From an uncultured Ancrocorticia sp. (GTDB lineage: Bacteria > Actinomycetota > Actinomycetes > Actinomycetales > Actinomycetaceae): DNA of 10,869 nt. Position 1 is the stretch's first letter, and every line of letters starts with the position of its first letter. Below the pieces are notes generated by a model. It saw nothing but the letters and a program-made list of their open reading frames with translations. It ran no database searches and was not told the DNA's origin. The DNA is taken from NCBI GenBank assembly GCA_905373325.1, contig CAJPTB010000031.1, positions 1-10,869 on the forward strand, written 5' to 3'. Shown here piece after piece: positions 6,562 to 10,869 of the stretch. The translations under genes were made by a program, and so were the position numbers.

Positions 6562-7616
6562 TGGGAGGACCGCATCCCGCTCTCGCCCGCACGCGGCGCG
6601 CCGTGGAGGAAGCGTTCGACGCCGCCGGCGTGGGCGCCGGATCGAGCGTGCTGCTGGCCGTCTCCGGGGGCTCCGACTCGATGGCCCTGGCCCAGGCGGC
6701 GGTTTTCGTGTGCCGACGCGAGGGGATCGTCGCCTCGAGTCTCACCGTGGACCACGGGTGGCGCGAGGGCTCAGCCGACGAGGCCGCAAGCGTCTGCAGC
6801 GCGCTCGAAGCCATGGGCGTTGAGTCCGCAGCTGTGGCGCGGGCCGAATCGAAAGGCGAGGGCGGCGTCGAGTCGGCCGCCCGCGCGGCCAGGTACGCCG
6901 CCTTGGCCAAGACGGCCAGGTCGATGCCCGGCCGGGCCGCGGTCGTATGCGGGCACACCGCCGACGACCAGGCCGAAACCGTCCTGATGGGCTTGGGCCG
7001 CGGTTCCGGGCCCCGCTCAATCGCGGGCATGCCCGCCGTCGGCGCGTGCCCCGGGGCCCCCGACGTGCCGCTCATTAGGCCCTTTCTGGGGCTTCGCCGC
7101 GCCGAACTTCGCCGGGCGCTGGCGTCGGAGGGCGTCGAATGGGTCGAGGACCCCACCAACGACGTCGATTCGCCGGTGCGCGCCGCCGACGGGTCGCTTT
7201 TGCGCCGGGCAGCCGTCAGGCACCGCTGCATGCCGGCGCTCGAGGACTCGCTCGGCCCCGGCGTGGTGGAGGCGCTCGCGCGAACGGCCGCGATGATCCG
7301 AGAGGACCTCAGCGCGCTCGACGGGTTCGCCAAAGAGATCGACGCGAAGCTCGGCGCCGAGCCGTCCGTGCGGGAATTGGGCGGATTGCCCTCGGCTCTT
7401 CGCACCAGAATCCTTCGCCGTCGCGCCATCGACGGAGGGGCCAGGCCCGGAGAGCTCACCTCGTGGCACATCGCCACCCTCGATTCCCTGGTTTCGCGGC
7501 GGCGCGGAGGGTCGAGCCTCGACCTTCCAGGAATGAGGGTGACAATCGACGAAGGTCGGATAACATTCGATGGGGCAGTTCCAACGAATCGGGAGGAGAA
7601 CCGTGGAAGCAGCTGA
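6561..7616 (+). CDS. tilS: tRNA(Ile)-lysidine synthetase
   Basis: TilS uses ATP to attach lysine to cytidine 34 of the CAU-anticodon isoleucine tRNA, so that it reads AUA and not AUG; the activity is essential. The 351-residue product has the N-type ATPase PP-loop SGGSDS (35-40), [10 protein letters not shown] (62-71), [10 protein letters not shown] (131-140) and the WVEDPTN block (194-200). The usual Arg-rich stretch after DPTN is interrupted by AADGSLL before [13 protein letters not shown] (215-227). The C-terminal half is the smaller tRNA-contacting domain found in actinobacteria. ATG 6561 is chosen because it overlaps the preceding stop as TGATG; a longer in-frame start at 6537 would lie within the metalloprotease gene. 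The 3' end overlaps hpt by 14 bases. Confidence 0.94.
   Translation: MGGPHPALARTRRAVEEAFDAAGVGAGSSVLLAVSGGSDSMALAQAAVFVCRREGIVASSLTVDHGWREGSADEAASVCSALEAMGVESAAVARAESKGEGGVESAARAARYAALAKTARSMPGRAAVVCGHTADDQAETVLMGLGRGSGPRSIAGMPAVGACPGAPDVPLIRPFLGLRRAELRRALASEGVEWVEDPTNDVDSPVRAADGSLLRRAAVRHRCMPALEDSLGPGVVEALARTAAMIREDLSALDGFAKEIDAKLGAEPSVRELGGLPSALRTRILRRRAIDGGARPGELTSWHIATLDSLVSRRRGGSSLDLPGMRVTIDEGRITFDGAVPTNREENRGSS
7592..7598 (+). promoter_or_regulatory. hpt ribosome binding site
   Basis: GGAGGAG lies 4 bases before GTG 7603 and inside the tilS 3' end. It selects the GTG over ATG 7570 upstream and ATG 7618 downstream. Confidence 0.8.
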
Positions 7617-8157
7617 CATGGGCGGGGACCTTGAGAAGATCCTGCTGACCGCAGAGCAGATAGACGCGCGCCTTGCGCAGCTCGCTGCGCAAATCGACGA
7701 GGAGTATCGAGGCAGAGACCTCCTGCTCGTCGGAGTGCTGCGCGGGGCCGTCATGACGATGGCCGACCTTTCGCGGAAGATCCGCATTCCGCTGGAAATG
7801 GACTGGATGGCCGTCTCCTCCTACGGCTCGGGGACGAAGTCGTCCGGCGTCGTCCGCATTCTCAAGGACCTCGACACCGATATTCAGGGACGCAACGTGC
7901 TCATCGTCGAAGACATCATCGACTCGGGGCTCACCCTTTCCTGGCTGAGATCCAACTTGCTCTCCAGGGGGCCCGAATCGGTGCGTATAGCGACCACTCT
8001 GCGCAAGCCCGAGGCTGCCAAGGTCGCGATCGACGTCGACTACGTCGGTTTTGACATTCCGAACGAGTTCGTTGTGGGATATGGACTCGACTACGCCGAG
8101 CGATACCGCCACCTCCCCTTCGTGGGAACGCTCGCGCCGCACGTTTATGGAGGCTAA
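7603..8157 (+). CDS. hpt: Hypoxanthine-guanine phosphoribosyltransferase
   Basis: This cytoplasmic purine-salvage enzyme joins hypoxanthine or guanine to PRPP, giving IMP or GMP and pyrophosphate; the pyrophosphate is a substrate for the ppa product encoded nearby. The 184-residue protein has the PRPP-binding signature [13 protein letters not shown] (99-111), the flexible-loop region [16 protein letters not shown] (69-84), and the purine-site end [19 protein letters not shown] (148-166). Length and all blocks match actinobacterial Hpt. GTG 7603 is preferred for its strong ribosome site. The start overlaps tilS and the stop lies one base before the ftsH GTG, so the three are almost certainly co-translated from one mRNA. 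The tilS-hpt-ftsH grouping is widely conserved. Confidence 0.96.
   Translation: MEAADMGGDLEKILLTAEQIDARLAQLAAQIDEEYRGRDLLLVGVLRGAVMTMADLSRKIRIPLEMDWMAVSSYGSGTKSSGVVRILKDLDTDIQGRNVLIVEDIIDSGLTLSWLRSNLLSRGPESVRIATTLRKPEAAKVAIDVDYVGFDIPNEFVVGYGLDYAERYRHLPFVGTLAPHVYGG
8149..8153 (+). promoter_or_regulatory. ftsH ribosome binding site
   Basis: GGAGG lies within the last codons of hpt, 5 bases before GTG 8159. The overlapping ATG at 8157 is followed at once by TGA and cannot be the start. Confidence 0.8.
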
Positions 8158-8158
8158 T

Positions 8159-10869
8159 GTGACCGAAGAAGAACGCAACGAAGGCGCGCCCGCACCCGTG
8201 CCTTCGCCCCGAAGCCGGAGGGCAGCCGCGCAGAAGATGCAGATCGAAGCCGAATCCGCAGAAGAGCGAGCGGACGGATCGAATGGCGACGAGCCTGGCG
8301 GCGCCGGGCAATCGACCGGCGGAAGCGGGCGAACCGACGCGGACGCGCCCCGGCGGCGCAGCGCCGGGGCCTCGCGCCCCGCAGGCCGAAGCGCCGACGG
8401 CGCCAAAACCGGCCAAAAGGAAACGCCCAAAGACGCGAAGGATCGCAAGAAGCGGTCCATGCGTCGAATGTTCACCGCTTTCTTCTTCGTCGGCGTCGTC
8501 GCTTCGGGCCTGTGGCTCTTCTTCGGCGGCGAGCACTTCTCTGCCGTCAAAACTTCCGAGGGAATCTCGCTTCTCAAAGGCAAACAGATCGAGCGGGTGC
8601 AGATCACCGAGGGGACGCAGCAGGTCCGCCTGTGGCTCTCGCAGCCGACGAAGGCGACCGACGAGAAGGGGAAGAGCCACGACGTCGGCAAGCGCGTCCA
8701 ATTCTCCTACGTCGAGCCGCAGGCCGAGCAGATCGCGAGGCTGACCGAACAGGCGAAGCCGAAGCTCGGATACGACTCGATCGTCCCCCAGGCCTCGATC
8801 TGGTCCTCGATCTTGACGATGGCCGTTCCAATGCTCATCATCATCGTGGCCTTTATGATCCTTTTGCCTCGGATGCAGTCGGGGATGGGGGCCTTCGGCA
8901 GGATCAAGGACCGCAAGCAGCTCGACCCGGACAAGCCCGACGTCACCTTCAACGACGTCGCCGGGGAGGACGAGGCCGTCGCCGAGCTGCGGGAGATCAC
9001 CGAGTTTCTCACCGCGCCCGAACGCTTTCACGCGCTCGGGGCGGAGATCCCCCGAGGAGTCCTCCTTTACGGGCCTCCCGGAACGGGCAAGACCCTCCTG
9101 GCCAGGGCGGTGGCGGGCGAGGCCGGGGTGCCCTTCTATTCGATCTCGGCCTCCGAGTTCGTCGAAATGTTCGTGGGCGTGGGCGCCTCGCGCGTTCGCG
9201 ACCTGTTCAACAAGGCCAAGGAAAATGCGCCGGCCATAGTCTTCGTCGACGAGATCGACGCCGTGGGCCGCGGCCGCGGCGTGGGAATCGGCGGCGACGA
9301 CGAGCGCGAGCAGACCCTCAACCAGCTCCTCGTCGAGCTCGACGGCTTCGACTCGCACTCCAACGTCATCCTCATCGCGGCGACGAACCGGCCCGACGTG
9401 CTCGACCCGGCTCTGCTGCGCCCCGGCCGATTCGACCGCCAGATCTCCGTGGACGCCCCCGACCTCAGGGGGCGCGAGGCCATCCTCAAGGTCCACGCCA
9501 AGGGCAAGCCTTTCGCGCCCGACGTCGACCTGGCCATGGTGGCCCGGCGCACGCCCGGATACACGGGAGCTGACCTGGAGAACATCCTCAACGAGGCGGC
9601 TTTGCTGGCCGCCCGGTTCGGACGCCGGGCGATCGGCGTGCCCGACGTCGATGAGGCCATCGACCGCGTCATGGCCGGTCCGCAGCGGCGCTCGCGGCCG
9701 ATGAACGATCAGGACAAGCTGTTGACCGCCTACCACGAGGCGGGCCACGCGCTGACGGCGGCGGCTCTGCACAACGCCGACCCGGTGACCAAGGTGACGA
9801 TCCTGCCGCGCGGACGCGCCCTCGGCTACACGATGGTCCTGCCCACCGAGGACCGCTACTCCGTCTCCCGCAACGACCTGCTCGATCAGCTGACCTACGC
9901 CATGGGCGGGCGCGTCGCCGAGGAGATCGTCTTCCACGATCCGACCACCGGCGCGTCGAACGACATCCAGAAAGCCACGAGCATAGCCCGAAGCATGGTC
10001 ACCGAGTACGGCATGAGCGCCGAGGTCGGGATCATCCGCCTCGCCGCCGAAGACGCCGACCCCCTCGAGCGGACCATGGGCGGCGGCGGAGAAGTCCATT
10101 CGGACGGAATGGTCAGCGCGATCGACGTCGAGGCGCGCGGACTCGTTGAGAACGCCCACCGTGAGGCCTGGGCGATTCTGGCGCAAAACCGGGGAATCCT
10201 CGACATTCTGGCCTCGCGGCTCATGGAGAAGGAGACCGTGCTCGAGTCCGAGCTCAAGGAGATCTTCGCCGACGTCGTCAAGGCGCCCGTCCGCGAAAGG
10301 TGGCATGTCTTCGAGGTTCCGGCCGAGCTTTTGGCGGCCACGGAGATACCGCCGATCGAGATCCGCTCCCCGCAGCCCGTCAAGGGAAGGCATGCGGCCG
10401 CGCCTGTCGATTCCGACGCGTCAGCTGCTCCCAGCCCGGCTGCACCAAATCCGGCCGTGCCCAACTCGGCTGCTCCAAATCCGGCCGTGCCCAACTCGGC
10501 TGCTCCCAGTTCGGCTGTTCCGAGCTCGGCCGCGACAGGCCCGGCCGCGCCGGTCAGTTCCGTCATTCCGCCCGCGGCTGCAAACGCCGGCGGTTCGGCT
10601 TTTGCCGATCCCGGGAATGCGGACAGCTCGGCTGCAGGCGCCCCCGAGGAGCCTCCCGCAATCCCCGACGGGGGCGACGAGCTTGAGGAATCCGCGGCCA
10701 AGCCTTCGACGGCCGGCGAGCCGGGAACGGTTCTGTCCCCCTCGGTTCCGGCGGCCCCCTCGGCGCAGAGCCCCGACCCCTTGGGCGACGTGACGATTCC
10801 CGAGCTTTCTGCCGATGCGGCGCCCCGCGCCCCCATGGGCGGAACTCGGCGCGATGGGCAGGAGAAAAT
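8159..10869 (+). CDS. ftsH: ATP-dependent zinc metalloprotease FtsH, 3'-partial, with extended termini
   Basis: FtsH is a membrane-anchored AAA+ protease that extracts and degrades damaged membrane proteins and short-lived regulators as a hexamer. The frame is open from GTG 8159 to the window end (903 residues, no stop). Residues 1-103 are a charged Gly/Arg/Lys/Glu-rich extension. TM1 starts at about 104 ([19 protein letters not shown]), then a small extracytoplasmic domain and TM2 at about 217-237. The AAA domain has Walker A GPPGTGKT (305-312), Walker B VFVDEID (361-367) and the second region of homology (about 408-427, ending RPGRFDR). The protease domain has HEAGH (526-530) and Asp602 in [10 protein letters not shown] as third zinc ligand. 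After about residue 740 a Pro/Ala/Ser-rich tail begins and runs past the edge. FtsH is usually 600-800 residues, so both extensions are unusual. All catalytic residues are present. Confidence 0.96.
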   Translation, partial: MTEEERNEGAPAPVPSPRSRRAAAQKMQIEAESAEERADGSNGDEPGGAGQSTGGSGRTDADAPRRRSAGASRPAGRSADGAKTGQKETPKDAKDRKKRSMRRMFTAFFFVGVVASGLWLFFGGEHFSAVKTSEGISLLKGKQIERVQITEGTQQVRLWLSQPTKATDEKGKSHDVGKRVQFSYVEPQAEQIARLTEQAKPKLGYDSIVPQASIWSSILTMAVPMLIIIVAFMILLPRMQSGMGAFGRIKDRKQLDPDKPDVTFNDVAGEDEAVAELREITEFLTAPERFHALGAEIPRGVLLYGPPGTGKTLLARAVAGEAGVPFYSISASEFVEMFVGVGASRVRDLFNKAKENAPAIVFVDEIDAVGRGRGVGIGGDDEREQTLNQLLVELDGFDSHSNVILIAATNRPDVLDPALLRPGRFDRQISVDAPDLRGREAILKVHAKGKPFAPDVDLAMVARRTPGYTGADLENILNEAALLAARFGRRAIGVPDVDEAIDRVMAGPQRRSRPMNDQDKLLTAYHEAGHALTAAALHNADPVTKVTILPRGRALGYTMVLPTEDRYSVSRNDLLDQLTYAMGGRVAEEIVFHDPTTGASNDIQKATSIARSMVTEYGMSAEVGIIRLAAEDADPLERTMGGGGEVHSDGMVSAIDVEARGLVENAHREAWAILAQNRGILDILASRLMEKETVLESELKEIFADVVKAPVRERWHVFEVPAELLAATEIPPIEIRSPQPVKGRHAAAPVDSDASAAPSPAAPNPAVPNSAAPNPAVPNSAAPSSAVPSSAATGPAAPVSSVIPPAAANAGGSAFADPGNADSSAAGAPEEPPAIPDGGDELEESAAKPSTAGEPGTVLSPSVPAAPSAQSPDPLGDVTIPELSADAAPRAPMGGTRRDGQEK
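10439..10528 (+). repeat. 30-base tandem repeat in the ftsH tail
   Basis: Three consecutive 30-base units lie at 10439-10468, 10469-10498 and 10499-10528. Units 1 and 2 match at 29 of 30 bases; units 2 and 3 at 23 of 30. They encode [10 protein letters not shown] twice, then [10 protein letters not shown] (residues 761-790). The near identity of the first two suggests a recent duplication. Confidence 0.9.

Noticed and set aside
7931..10393. Long minus-strand open frame of about 820 codons opposite ftsH
   Set aside because: It is antisense to a complete set of FtsH motifs. Long antisense frames are expected opposite high-GC genes, and it shows no recognisable domain.
9895..10836. Minus-strand frame with [15 protein letters not shown] repeats resembling a pentapeptide-repeat protein
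   Set aside because: The repeats are the antisense image of the Pro/Ala/Ser repeats in the FtsH tail. There is no independent start signal.

Overview
The window looks like chromosomal DNA from a high-GC actinobacterium, possibly an Actinomycetaceae-type organism; that family guess is inference. The main support is a gene order known from actinobacteria: ppa divergent from dacB, then a DUF2342-type zinc metalloprotease, tilS, hpt and ftsH. From memory, Mycobacterium tuberculosis has the same block from Rv3628 (ppa) to Rv3624c (hpt). No tRNA, rRNA, CRISPR array or transposase was seen.

Left edge (1-1695): a TetR-family regulator, probably cut at its 5' end by the window edge, is followed by a broken MFS drug-exporter gene. 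The exporter has lost TM6, the central loop, TM7 and most of TM8, and is frameshifted. At the break lies a 32-base exact inverted copy of a piece of the tetR gene just upstream. The regulator also carries a 21-base tandem repeat that adds a hydrophilic stretch inside its ligand-binding domain.

Middle (1696-3690): a strong GC-rich hairpin sits between the convergent MFS and ppa genes. Inorganic pyrophosphatase (ppa, minus strand) and the D-Ala-D-Ala carboxypeptidase dacB (plus strand) diverge from a 63-base gap.

Insert (about 3691-5550): a block with clearly lower GC separates dacB from the metalloprotease gene that normally follows it. It carries a single 510-residue, mostly helical, acidic orphan protein with its own ribosome binding site. 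Its layout recalls type VII (ESX/WXG-like) secretion-associated proteins, but no ESX machinery is present here. This is the best candidate for something undescribed.

Right part (5653-10869): zinc metalloprotease, tilS, hpt and ftsH form a tight operon with overlaps or gaps of 14 bases or fewer. They link tRNA-Ile lysidine formation, purine salvage and membrane protein quality control. FtsH runs off the right edge without a stop. It is unusual in having a charged N-terminal extension of about 100 residues before TM1 and a Pro/Ala/Ser-rich C-terminal tail with 30-base tandem repeats.
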